Shown: positions 1 to 7,754 of the stretch, in pieces
Numbering within the stretch: the stretch's first letter is position 1
Layout of the letters: every line of letters starts with the position of its first letter
Assembly: GCA_938022165.1 (NCBI GenBank)
Contig: CALIEI010000115.1
Location: 1-34,852, forward strand
Origin: an uncultured Saprospiraceae bacterium
GTDB lineage: Bacteria; Bacteroidota; Bacteroidia; Chitinophagales; Saprospiraceae
Length of the DNA: 34,852 nt
Direction: 5' to 3'
Position numbers and translations under genes: made by a program
Notes under the pieces: model-generated
What the model was told of the DNA's origin: nothing
The model's input: only the letters and a program-made list of their open reading frames with translations
The model's database searches: none

Positions 1-567
1 AAAATCTGCACTTGCAATTTGTACAAGTTCATTGGCTTGTCGTGTATTATTATCATTTTCAACATCAAAGCCATACTTAACTCCACCAACTACGAAAACC
101 CTTAGATCATTGAAGGGGGCAGATTTGTACCTTATATGAAATGGCAATTGAACAATGGTTTGATTGAATTTTCTACTCGTTGGAGCATCGTTATTGTCAT
201 CTGGTGTGTAGGAAATGGTTTTATCAGCAAAGGATAGGGTAGGTAAAAATCTAAAATCGAAGTACTTACCTACTTTCAAATTACTGATGATGCCCAAATT
301 AAATCCTGGCCCTCTTAGATCTTCAACAATACGGATGCTGCTATTTCCGCTGGTAAATTTATCCGATTTGAAAATATTCAAAGTGGAGTTGTTTACGCCA
401 AGTGTGATCCCGAAATAATACGGCTTTTGTTCAAAAGATAGAAAATTATAGTTGCCTCGTCCGCTTTGCGCTTGGACCTGTGAAGCGATACTAGCTATAA
501 AGAAAATGAACAGAAGTATTCTCTTAGCTGAAATGGATTGTGGTTGTAATTTAATGTTTTCGTACAT
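1..567 (-). CDS. PorT-like outer-membrane beta-barrel protein, second copy (3' end cut by window)
   Basis: The minus-strand reading frame opens at ATG 567 and stays open for 189 codons to the window edge; the longest-ORF track misses it because it is incomplete. It starts with a basic then hydrophobic signal peptide ending in an AQ cleavage-like site (ASQVQAQ). The mature start GNYNFLSFEQKPYYFGITLG and the later FDFRFLPTLSF and LPFHIRYKSAPFND blocks match the neighbouring gene at 1284-2000. By eye the two proteins are about 70% identical over the mature part. PorT/SprT proteins are outer-membrane barrels needed for type IX secretion. This is a tandem paralogue, and which copy works in secretion cannot be told from sequence. 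The C-terminal strands lie outside the window. Confidence 0.85.
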   Translation of the reverse strand, partial: MYENIKLQPQSISAKRILLFIFFIASIASQVQAQSGRGNYNFLSFEQKPYYFGITLGVNNSTLNIFKSDKFTSGNSSIRIVEDLRGPGFNLGIISNLKVGKYFDFRFLPTLSFADKTISYTPDDNNDAPTSRKFNQTIVQLPFHIRYKSAPFNDLRVFVVGGVKYGFDVENDNNTRQANELVQIASADF

Positions 568-1283
568 GCACTATATTCTGGTTTAGTGAGCGTAGTATCC
601 AATAGGACTACAACTCAAGAAAGAGGATTATCCTTCTATAAATTCTAATGTGGATCGAATATTAAATAGATGTAAAAGTGCTTGCTATTCTTTCTATTTT
701 ACTGGTAGGATGCATTACGAGAATTGTATAATTACACAATGCAATAGTAAAACGTATAGTAAATTGAATGTATTGTTAGGACTACATTTTTTAACTATAC
801 TAGATAGGACATAAAGTATTATTAATTAACTCAGACTTTTATTAGGAGAATTTTTAATCTGAAAAGTGTGAAAGAATTATAATCGAGAATTAATTTCGGC
901 CTTTAAAGATTTAGTGTCGTAAGTGTTAAGAAAAGTCGTGAGCAAGCTTTATGGTCGAGCAAACGAATGCCAGGCAAAGGCGACAGCGAAAAACGTAGGG
1001 GACTAAAATGACTTGAAAAACTATCCCCAAGGCGAGTTTAAAGCTTGTAGACTTTTTAGCTTGCGTAAGCGTTAAGAATCTTTACAGCCGAGAGGTTTTT
1101 GTTACTTTTTTACGGGAAAAAAGTAAGTGAAAGAGCTGTTTGAATAATCGACATACTTATAGGAAAATTACTTAAAAGACTAAGAATTATTTTATTTCTC
1201 ATTATTCCTAAACACAAATGTGAAAAGCCTAGATAATGTCTAAAAGTAGATAATAGAGAAATGTAAATGGTCTTTCTTAAAAT
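568..1283. other. 716-bp non-coding spacer between the two porT-like genes
   Basis: I see no credible gene on either strand here. The stretch from about 900 to 1130 is less AT-rich than the rest and ends in a perfect hairpin (1102-1126). It has the look of a decayed or dispersed intergenic element rather than a gene. No TAnnTTTG box was found in the expected position for the downstream porT copy. Confidence 0.5.
1102..1126. repeat. Perfect 10-bp inverted repeat (TTACTTTTTT / AAAAAAGTAA)
   Basis: TTACTTTTTT and AAAAAAGTAA flank a five-base loop, ACGGG, giving a perfect 10-bp stem. It lies in the spacer between the porT copies. In the minus direction it would follow the 1284-2000 gene by about 160 bases, so it could act as a weak terminator. 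It could equally be the end of a dispersed Bacteroidota intergenic repeat. Confidence 0.5.
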
Positions 1284-2000
1284 TTACCCTTCAAAGTGGA
1301 AGCTGATGGTAAAAGTTCTAGAAAGGACTTTGTCTATGACAGAAGATTCAAGTAGATTATTATCAAAGATGAGCGTGTTCCCTAAGCCTTGACTAATTTT
1401 TATCTCAGGAGAAAAGATAAAGTAGGGAAAGAAGATTTGTACCCCTACGCCAAATTCTCCAGAAAAATCGGAACTGGCTATTTTTACAATTTCATCAGCT
1501 TGTCGAGTTCGATTTTCATTAGCAACATCAAAGTCATACTTAACACCTCCTACGATAAATACTCTCACATCGTTAAATGGGGCAGACTTATACCTGATAT
1601 GAAAAGGCATCTGTACAAGTACTTGCTCCAATTTTCTTGTTCGAGGCAGTGATCTATTAGCCGTAGGTGTATATGAAATGGTTTTTTCTGTAAAAGATAG
1701 GGTAGGTAAAAATCTAAAATCAAAATAGTCTCCGATTTTTAGATTACTTACGATTCCTAAGTTAAAACCAGGTCCTTGCACATCATCAATCACACGAATG
1801 CTGTCATTGAGGATGAAGTTGTCAGACTTGAAAATATTAAAGGTAGAGTTATTGGTACCAAGCGTGATACCAAAGTAGTACGGCTTTTGTTCAAAAGACA
1901 AGAAGTTATAATTACCCTTCGCTTTTTGAGCATTGACCTGTATAGCCATGCCACCCAAAAGTAAAAAGAGAATTACTTTTTTGAATGATATATGGAGCAT
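1284..2000 (-). CDS. porT: PorT-like outer-membrane beta-barrel protein (T9SS-associated), first copy
   Basis: A PorT/SprT-family barrel of about 238 residues. The track opens at 2024, but the better start is ATG 2000, giving MLHISFKKVILF, a normal signal peptide cut after VNAQ; this start lies 28 bases inside the 3' end of ubiE. The mature protein begins with GNYNFLSFEQKPYYFG and contains alternating barrel strands, ending in TFTISFHF with a terminal aromatic-rich strand. PorT is an outer-membrane T9SS component, and the ubiE-porT neighbourhood is, from memory, common in this phylum, which supports the name. The overlap with ubiE suggests translational coupling. A close paralogue follows at 1-567, so the exact role of each copy is inference. 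Confidence 0.8.
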   Translation of the reverse strand: MLHISFKKVILFLLLGGMAIQVNAQKAKGNYNFLSFEQKPYYFGITLGTNNSTFNIFKSDNFILNDSIRVIDDVQGPGFNLGIVSNLKIGDYFDFRFLPTLSFTEKTISYTPTANRSLPRTRKLEQVLVQMPFHIRYKSAPFNDVRVFIVGGVKYDFDVANENRTRQADEIVKIASSDFSGEFGVGVQIFFPYFIFSPEIKISQGLGNTLIFDNNLLESSVIDKVLSRTFTISFHFEG

Positions 2001-2704
2001 ATGCCAACTGTCAGTGCAGTACATGTGGAATTTTTATAGTTCAAGGAATTCAATACGTCAATAAAATCATCCCCATCAGGAAAAGCTTGTACAGATTCAT
2101 ATAAGTACTGATACGCTTTTGGGTCCTTAGAAGTTAACTTTCCAATCCTTGGTAAAATATTTTTAAAATAAAAATTGAATCCTTGCTTGAAAGGAAACAT
2201 AGTAGGTTTTGAAAATTCTAGGACGACTAATTGCCCATCCGGCTTCAAAACTCTCTTCATCTCTGCTAGGCCCTTTTTGAGATCAGCAAAATTTCTAACC
2301 CCAAAGGCAACGGTTATACCATCAAAAGTATTGTCCTCAAAAGGCAAATTTTCTGACTCACCTTGCGTAAGCGATATTATATCGCTAAATCCAGCTTTAT
2401 CGATCTTTTTTTGACCGACTTCCAGCATATTCGCCGAAATGTCCAGACCTATTATATTAGGTTTATTCAATTTTTTTGCCATTTCCAAGGCTACATCGCA
2501 GGTACCCGTGGCAACGTCGAGGATTTTAGGAGATTCTAGGTCTTTTAACCTATTAATCGCCTTTGTTCTCCATCTTTTGTCAATACCTAAGGATAAAACC
2601 CTATTGAGTAAGTCATAGTAGGGAGCTATGTTATCAAACATGCTTTCTACTTGCTCTCGCTTCGTATCTACATCATTATATGGGGTAACTTCTGATTTCG
2701 TCAA
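1973..2704 (-). CDS. ubiE: Demethylmenaquinone methyltransferase UbiE/MenG
   Basis: A 243-residue class I SAM-dependent methyltransferase that performs the last C-methylation of menaquinone (and ubiquinone, where made). Seen in the sequence: the N-terminal FDNIAPYYDLLN block, the SAM-binding motif ILDVATGTCD (about 61-70), the GLDISANML acidic loop, the ITVAFGVRNF block and the terminal LTVGICSIYH block, all typical of UbiE. Length is normal for the family. Bacteroidota usually make menaquinone only, so the MenG activity is the likely one (inference). A TAnnTTTG box lies 18 bases upstream. The 3' end overlaps the start of the porT-like gene. Confidence 0.95.
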   Translation of the reverse strand: MTKSEVTPYNDVDTKREQVESMFDNIAPYYDLLNRVLSLGIDKRWRTKAINRLKDLESPKILDVATGTCDVALEMAKKLNKPNIIGLDISANMLEVGQKKIDKAGFSDIISLTQGESENLPFEDNTFDGITVAFGVRNFADLKKGLAEMKRVLKPDGQLVVLEFSKPTMFPFKQGFNFYFKNILPRIGKLTSKDPKAYQYLYESVQAFPDGDDFIDVLNSLNYKNSTCTALTVGICSIYHSKK

Positions 2705-2721
2705 AGGACTTTATTTAAGTG

Positions 2722-2729
2722 CAAAAGTA
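2722..2729 (-). promoter_or_regulatory. Candidate -7 promoter box of ubiE (TACTTTTG)
   Basis: Reading the minus strand, TACTTTTG fits the Bacteroidota -7 consensus TAnnTTTG. It sits 18 bases before the ubiE ATG, so the leader would be very short. I see no good -33 TTTG at the usual spacing. Confidence 0.45.
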
Positions 2730-2754
2730 GTTATATTCTGCTATTATTTAATAA

Positions 2755-2783
2755 TGAGTCCGCTTGTTTTCGGAGTGGACTCA
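2755..2783. repeat. Inverted repeat TGAGTCC/GGACTCA containing a 17-mer that recurs at 34712-34728
   Basis: A 7-bp perfect stem with a 15-base loop lies between ubiE and the DUF1295 gene, downstream of the latter. It may act as a weak terminator for the DUF1295 gene, but the T-run after it on the minus strand is poor. The 17 bases TGAGTCCACTCCGAAAA (minus strand) recur exactly near the window end. Confidence 0.5.
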
Positions 2784-2844
2784 AAAAGAAAACTCTAAAT
2801 CCTAACAGGGCTACACTTCTTTTGTTTATCGGTCAATCGTCTTA

Positions 2845-3600
2845 CTATTTGAATAATCTAGGGAAAATAGCGCCAGTATTCTCTACATATTCCCTAAAAG
2901 CTTCTCCCTTTCTATTTCGCTCTGCATAGGGCACTCCAGTAAAGTTGTATAAGCAATAGATCAACACGGCAGGGCCAAGAAAGGGAAGTATGAAAAAAGT
3001 ATTGGGTAAGGCTATAAAGGCTATACCTATCCACATTAGGCTTTCTCCGAGATAATTGGGATGTCTTGAATATTTGAATATGCCATCCATGATATATTTC
3101 CCCTTATTCTCAGCTAAACGCTTAAACGACCATATTCTATAATCCGCATAGGATTCTAGTCCAATGCCTACAATACAAAGTATGCTACCTAGCCATAGCA
3201 AAAAACTGTTAGTGCTGGAAACATAAGGAGTCGCTAGGATAGGCATACTTACTAAATACATGAGGAATCCTTGTAGCATGTATATTTTAAAAAAAGCATG
3301 AATACGATGATTCTTTCCCCAGCCCATTTGCAATTCCTTGTATCGTTGATCTGGGCCTTTGTTCATAATACGATAAAATAAATAGGGACATAATCTCACC
3401 GACCATATTGTCACAAAGATGATTACAAGATTTTGCTGCAGTGATTGGGATCTATCCAAGATGAGCAGCGCTACAATGAGCAAGCCTAAGGGCCAGAAGA
3501 TGTCAATTACGCTATAATCATCTTTAATCAAGGCGATGATGTATACCAACGTCATCAGTGGCAATATAATAAGCAAAGCGTATAAAAAAGGACTAAGCAA
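2845..3600 (-). CDS. DUF1295 / steroid 5-alpha-reductase-like membrane protein
   Basis: A 251-residue polytopic membrane protein. It has hydrophobic segments along its length and the diagnostic C-terminal block SRHPNYLGESLMW followed by PYAERN, where the last part of DUF1295 and isoprenylcysteine methyltransferase-like proteins bind a cofactor (NADPH or SAM). DUF1295 proteins are related to steroid 5-alpha-reductases, but the substrate of the bacterial members is not established. The start ATG at 3600 gives a hydrophobic first helix. The gene stands alone on the minus strand; a 10-bp inverted repeat lies 33-71 bases upstream. Function beyond 'probable membrane oxidoreductase or methyltransferase fold' cannot be given. 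Confidence 0.85.
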   Translation of the reverse strand: MLSPFLYALLIILPLMTLVYIIALIKDDYSVIDIFWPLGLLIVALLILDRSQSLQQNLVIIFVTIWSVRLCPYLFYRIMNKGPDQRYKELQMGWGKNHRIHAFFKIYMLQGFLMYLVSMPILATPYVSSTNSFLLWLGSILCIVGIGLESYADYRIWSFKRLAENKGKYIMDGIFKYSRHPNYLGESLMWIGIAFIALPNTFFILPFLGPAVLIYCLYNFTGVPYAERNRKGEAFREYVENTGAIFPRLFK

Positions 3601-3632
3601 TGATGTCTAGAATTAGCGTTTACATATGTAAT

Positions 3633-3671
3633 AGTTTTGTGATAAGATAGCTACGATGAAGTCACAAAACT
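3633..3671. repeat. Perfect 10-bp inverted repeat (AGTTTTGTGA / TCACAAAACT)
   Basis: AGTTTTGTGA (3633-3642) and TCACAAAACT (3662-3671) are exact reverse complements separated by 19 bases. They lie just upstream of the DUF1295 start, so this could be an operator or an RNA hairpin in its leader. The half-site TTTGTGA also occurs in the palindrome at 21449-21463. Confidence 0.5.
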
Positions 3672-3771
3672 GTTAAAATAATATCTACTTAGGCACGGAG
3701 TGGTCGAGTATTTGCAATATACCAAATAACACACTTCCAAATTCTAGATTAAAATTCATAGCCTGTAAAAC

Positions 3772-3805
3772 TTTGACTTTTTCTCATACTTTTCTCATAG
3801 ATTTG
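3772..3805 (+). promoter_or_regulatory. Candidate plus-strand promoter (TTTG-N22-TAGATTTG)
   Basis: TTTG at 3772-3775 and TAGATTTG at 3798-3805 match the Bacteroidota -33/-7 boxes, with a 22-base spacer inside the accepted range. No plus-strand gene follows; the next element is a terminator hairpin beginning 10 bases later. A second -7-like box, TAGTTTTG, lies at 3632-3639. Confidence 0.4.
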
Positions 3806-3814
3806 GAGTGTTAG

Positions 3815-3846
3815 AGACCTTTAGCACCTGCTGAGGGTCTTTTTTT
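3815..3846 (+). terminator. Rho-independent terminator, plus strand, no plus-strand gene upstream
   Basis: AGACCTT T AGCA CC TGCT G AGGGTCT folds into a nearly continuous stem (two T-G wobbles) followed by seven T residues on the plus strand. Both flanking genes are on the minus strand, and on that strand the hairpin has no T-run after it. It therefore appears to end a plus-strand RNA that carries no gene. Confidence 0.6.
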
Positions 3847-3859
3847 ATTTGTACCTACC

Positions 3860-5437
3860 TTACCTTATTAAAACCAACTTCTCCATAGAGACAACTCGCT
3901 TATCAGAGTCTAACAATTGCACGGTATATATGCCTTGCTTCAAGTCTTGAACTGACACCCTAAAGTCTTTACTTCCATTCACGCTTTGTTCAAAAGCTAT
4001 CTTTCCACTTAAATCCAAAATTCTTATTTGTTCTATTTTAATGGAGCCATCCGTATTTACATGTACTATATTACTTGTCGGATTAGGCCAAATGCTTGAC
4101 TCAATCAAATTAGCATTCTTAGTTGAAACAGTTCCAAGTGGATCCATGAATACTTCTATCACTTGTTGGTTTTGAACATCTAATGCTACAGTTCTTATTG
4201 CAGGCTCATAGCCTTCTCTTTCAAACAATAGTTCTATTGTAGGTTCACCAGGGTAGCCACTCTTAAATTCACCAAAGCCATCTGTAACCAATACGTCAGT
4301 TGTGTTTGCAATAAAAATTTGCACACTATCTAGCGTTTCTAAAGTTTGCGCATCTCGGACGATACCCGAAAAGCGACTGGCGTGAACTTCTGTAGGTTCC
4401 CAAACCAATAAGCCAAGATCGCGATCACCACCGATAACCTTTCCGCTTGGACTAAAAGGGCAGGCCGACCACAAGCCTCCAGAATTTGGATTTTCTTCCG
4501 TCACTGTATCATAATAGCCGACCTCAATCGGATTGCTAGGATCTACTATATCGTAGATTCTAAGACCTTCTCTATTATGAGCCAAATAAGCAAAGTCTCC
4601 TCTTACATAGGGATTATGTACAAAAGCGTCTGGATTGGATGTGAAGGTGCTAACCTCTTGCACATTTTCTGTATCTCTAATATCAAAGATGCGCCCATCA
4701 AACCCGTTGCGTTCGTCCGCTACTAAAAGAAAATTATTGTCATCAGTTGTCCAACCACTATGCGTAGCTCCTCCTGGATCATCTATCGTAGTTAACAATA
4801 TAGGGTTGGTTTTATCAGAGATGTCAACTATTTCGATAATCGCTTCAAAAAATTGGAAAGTGTACATTCGATCTCCTCGTACATGCACGTCATGTATGTA
4901 TGCTCCAGTGTCATGCAGACCCACCTGGATCGGATCGCTCGGATCGGATACATCTAGTATGTGGACTGCTCCAGTGCTATCTGTCCCGGATACATAGATA
5001 TAGGGCTCCTCTGGATTGAACTGATCTTTTTGTAAAATATGTCCTTTAGTGAATGTGCTATCAAAGGTGGTTAACAGAAATGCAGTATCCGGTAATCCTC
5101 CTAATGATAAAACTTGCAATCCTTGATCTACACCATTTCCTTCAGTAGTTATGTAGGCATGATCTTCTATTACAGTGATTTCCCTCCATCTAGAGGTAGG
5201 GCCAGGTATGAAAGCCAATTCATCATCCATTCCTTCTTCTAGAGGATAAATCGCAGTACCCGTATTAGCCCCTACCAATCCATATTCTTCACCTGCATCA
5301 TTGACGTAGATCCATGATCCACTGTAGGCAGTGTCACCACGGTCATAAGCACCGATCTTACGCAGATTGAGTACATCTTGTGCAGAAAGGAAAATGCTGA
5401 GTGAGCAAAAAGCTAATATGAATATCGATCTAAACAT
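3860..5437 (-). CDS. Choice-of-anchor B family protein with T9SS type A sorting domain
   Basis: A secreted protein of about 525 residues. The track opens at 5497, but ATG 5437 (MFRSIFILAFCSLSIFLSAQ) starts a clean signal peptide, so I prefer it. The body is the choice-of-anchor B domain, with LVIVD-type beta-propeller-like repeats seen as VHILDVSDPSDPIQVG, VDISDKTNPILL and IYDIVDPSNPIEVG. Next comes a carboxypeptidase-regulatory-like fold (FSGIVRDAQTLETLDSVQIF). The C-terminus has the T9SS type A signature WPNPTSN followed by IRILDLSGKI and LKQGIYTVQLLD. Such proteins cross the outer membrane by the T9SS and are attached to the surface or released. The ligand or activity of choice-of-anchor B proteins is not known. 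Confidence 0.9.
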   Translation of the reverse strand: MFRSIFILAFCSLSIFLSAQDVLNLRKIGAYDRGDTAYSGSWIYVNDAGEEYGLVGANTGTAIYPLEEGMDDELAFIPGPTSRWREITVIEDHAYITTEGNGVDQGLQVLSLGGLPDTAFLLTTFDSTFTKGHILQKDQFNPEEPYIYVSGTDSTGAVHILDVSDPSDPIQVGLHDTGAYIHDVHVRGDRMYTFQFFEAIIEIVDISDKTNPILLTTIDDPGGATHSGWTTDDNNFLLVADERNGFDGRIFDIRDTENVQEVSTFTSNPDAFVHNPYVRGDFAYLAHNREGLRIYDIVDPSNPIEVGYYDTVTEENPNSGGLWSACPFSPSGKVIGGDRDLGLLVWEPTEVHASRFSGIVRDAQTLETLDSVQIFIANTTDVLVTDGFGEFKSGYPGEPTIELLFEREGYEPAIRTVALDVQNQQVIEVFMDPLGTVSTKNANLIESSIWPNPTSNIVHVNTDGSIKIEQIRILDLSGKIAFEQSVNGSKDFRVSVQDLKQGIYTVQLLDSDKRVVSMEKLVLIR

Positions 5438-5521
5438 AATTTCATTTTTTACATAGTTACAACTTTTCAGAATAACAGCATGTATATGAGTTGACAAAAA
5501 CTTGATTGACGGAACGATTTG

Positions 5522-6853
5522 TTACTTACTAGAAGTCCTTTTTCTGTTCATTTCTATTACCGCTTCTTCTATACCTTCAGGGCTCAATTCAAACATGGGA
5601 AACATTTGCATGATGGCAGAGCAAGTCATCGAATGATACCATTCTCTTTCATCCATAGGATTTAGCCAGGCCATTCGCTTAAAGTGTTTTTTCAATTTTT
5701 GCCAATCTCTAACACTGCTCCGATGCAATTCATAAGGCGCCATATCTGCATCCCCAATAACAAATACAGAGTAGTTTTTATCTTGAAGATTTATTTTTTC
5801 AATCTTGTCAAATTGGGTTCGTGCAGCATCAGAATACAGACCACCATAGATCGTGTTATGAAAATAATAAGTCTTGAGATCATGGGCAAAGCGAGTCTTC
5901 ATTTTAGAAAACAACTTTTGCACTGTTCTTATATATGGAGACATGGACCATCCGCCATTGTCTATCATCAATATCACTTGTATTCGTTGTTGCCGTTTTT
6001 CTTTTTCATAAGGAAGAAAAATGCCACCTTGCTTTAGTCCTTCTTTTATGGTGATCGGGATATCGAGTATGATATCACTCGTACCTTCCTCTATACCTTT
6101 TAGCGCAGCAAGCGCCGCATCTATATTGTCATCCTTTAGCGGTGCTTTTGCATCAGCAGGGTAGAAGTTCCTGTTATTTATAGCAGCTCTGGCCATCTTA
6201 CCTCCTCCTGATCCACCCACTCGGATACCTCCAGCCGCTGCGCCGCCATGCCCATATGGAGAGACGCCACCAGTTCCTATCCAATGATCGCCACCACTGT
6301 GTTTAGATTTTTGTTGCTTCGCTACCTCACGCATTCTTTCGAGTAATTCTTCAAGAGGTATATCTCGATAGTCTGCCATTCGATCTAAAATATTTTGTCG
6401 ATCTACCTCAGCACCAGCATCGGGATTTTCTTTGTCCGTTAAGGATGGATCATCTTTATCCAGAATATCTTTTCCAGAAAGGAAATTTTTAATATCATAA
6501 GAAGTAAGATGGACTTCATCCAAAAATTGATTGACTAAATCTATGTCTTCCACATCCACCAGGTCATCCGTCGATAGTTTTTTCTTCCATTCGTCAAATG
6601 TTTCTGATCTTATGATAGCTTCTTCAAGCGTTTCACCTGCTTGTATATCTATAGCTAAAAAGTGGGCATAAAAAGCCTTTGAAAAAGGGCCTATATCCGT
6701 TGGTGCAGTAGTGACCAATCCCTTCAGTACATAAAACAAATCCCCAAGCGTTTTTACCAGACCTTTTTCCATAGCCTGCCTGAGTCGAAGCAGTGTACGC
6801 ACATCTGAATTCAAGTCAAAAGATCTAAATATTGCTGGCAACTTATCAAACAT
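5522..6853 (-). CDS. VWA domain (CoxE-like) protein, partner of MoxR ATPase
   Basis: A 443-residue cytoplasmic protein with no signal peptide or membrane helix. Residues 1-180 are alpha-helical. A Gly/His-rich stretch (about 186-219) follows, then a von Willebrand A fold from about 290 to 430. The MIDAS metal motif, normally DxSxS, reads DNGGWS here (D298, G300, W302, S303), so it is atypical; GDADM at 367-371 is the later acidic site. It lies 4 bases after the moxR-type gene in the same direction. MoxR AAA+ ATPases and VWA proteins act as pairs that remodel or insert metals into client complexes. The client of this pair is not apparent in the neighbourhood. Confidence 0.85.
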   Translation of the reverse strand: MFDKLPAIFRSFDLNSDVRTLLRLRQAMEKGLVKTLGDLFYVLKGLVTTAPTDIGPFSKAFYAHFLAIDIQAGETLEEAIIRSETFDEWKKKLSTDDLVDVEDIDLVNQFLDEVHLTSYDIKNFLSGKDILDKDDPSLTDKENPDAGAEVDRQNILDRMADYRDIPLEELLERMREVAKQQKSKHSGGDHWIGTGGVSPYGHGGAAAGGIRVGGSGGGKMARAAINNRNFYPADAKAPLKDDNIDAALAALKGIEEGTSDIILDIPITIKEGLKQGGIFLPYEKEKRQQRIQVILMIDNGGWSMSPYIRTVQKLFSKMKTRFAHDLKTYYFHNTIYGGLYSDAARTQFDKIEKINLQDKNYSVFVIGDADMAPYELHRSSVRDWQKLKKHFKRMAWLNPMDEREWYHSMTCSAIMQMFPMFELSPEGIEEAVIEMNRKRTSSK

Positions 6854-6857
6854 CGTC

Positions 6858-7754
6858 TTAGTTGAACTTTGGATTCTTACCTAATATTCTCGTTTTTACT
6901 TTTTGCAAGTCATCGTTGTTTTTTATCAGTACGCCCATACCACTTGCACGCTTTACTTTTGTGAGTGCTTCTGCCTTTTCAAAAGAATGCAAATACTTGA
7001 TCCAGCTCAATAATTCTCTAGTGGCTGGTGCGCGCTCCAAGCCCAAACTCCGCATTTGATAAAAGAGACTGATGCAATTATCCTGCAGTTCTTCATCCAT
7101 TTTTGGATAGTGCTTCGCTACTATTTCACGCATCGTTTCTTCAGGCGGAAACGAGATGTAGTGATAGACACATCGCCCTTTGAATGCGGTAGGCAATTCT
7201 TGTTCTCTATTACTAGTGATTATGATGGCCGGCATATTCTCTTCAGCTACTTCTACGACTTCTCCGCTTTCTGGCATGACCAGTTTTCGATGACTCAATG
7301 CAAACAACAAGTCGTTCGGAAATTCTCTTGGCGCCTTGTCGATTTCGTCAATTAGTAAAACGGAGTTAGGCGTTGAGAACGCCTTTGTTGCCGGACCTTT
7401 TAGTACATAGTCTTGCAAGTTTTCTGTTTCTCTTCCTCCGGTCGACAACTTACTTTCCAATCCTTTTTCAGCCCGTTGGGCATTCAAGATTTCTACTTGC
7501 GAATCTCTCAAATATTTGACGTGATCAAACTTGGCCACAAATTGTTCAACAGAACTTTTTGAACCCACTGGATATACAAATAATTCTAAGCCAAGATCCT
7601 TTGCAAATTGAATGGGCAATTCTGTTTTGCCCGTTCCAGGTTCTCCTTCTATGAGTAGAGGCATTCCGATCACCCTCGCCATATGAAATGCTTGCGCTAG
7701 CTCTCTATCACATAAGTAGCTCTCAGAGCCAGTCCACATTGTCGTTAATGCCAT
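6858..7754 (-). CDS. MoxR-type AAA+ ATPase
   Basis: A 298-residue AAA+ ATPase. Visible elements are Walker A GEPGTGKT (37-44), Walker B VLLIDEID (132-139), sensor 1 in IITSN (178-182), the FKGR arginine-finger-like site near residue 194, and the C-terminal lid (RAPATRELLSWIKYL). These match the MoxR/CbbQ branch. It is the first gene of a two-gene unit with the VWA protein at 5522-6853, which starts 4 bases after its stop. The ATPase probably drives conformational change in a VWA-bound client. Start ATG 7754 gives the usual short lead into the P-loop. Upstream is a spacer with a dispersed repeat that separates it from the pxp operon. Confidence 0.9.
   Translation of the reverse strand: MALTTMWTGSESYLCDRELAQAFHMARVIGMPLLIEGEPGTGKTELPIQFAKDLGLELFVYPVGSKSSVEQFVAKFDHVKYLRDSQVEILNAQRAEKGLESKLSTGGRETENLQDYVLKGPATKAFSTPNSVLLIDEIDKAPREFPNDLLFALSHRKLVMPESGEVVEVAEENMPAIIITSNREQELPTAFKGRCVYHYISFPPEETMREIVAKHYPKMDEELQDNCISLFYQMRSLGLERAPATRELLSWIKYLHSFEKAEALTKVKRASGMGVLIKNNDDLQKVKTRILGKNPKFN

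Noticed and set aside
215-418. Plus-strand ORF of 67 codons
   Set aside because: It is a shadow antisense to the truncated porT-like gene, whose minus-strand translation matches its paralogue.
3815-3846. Terminator of the choice-of-anchor B gene
   Set aside because: On the minus strand the hairpin is not followed by a T-run (the T-run is on the plus strand), so it is not a good terminator for that gene.
4635-4997. Plus-strand ORF of 120 codons
   Set aside because: It is antisense to the well-supported choice-of-anchor B gene; no signal peptide, domain or start context supports it.
5684-6037. Plus-strand ORF of 117 codons
   Set aside because: It lies antisense to the VWA gene and resembles frame leakage rather than a real protein.
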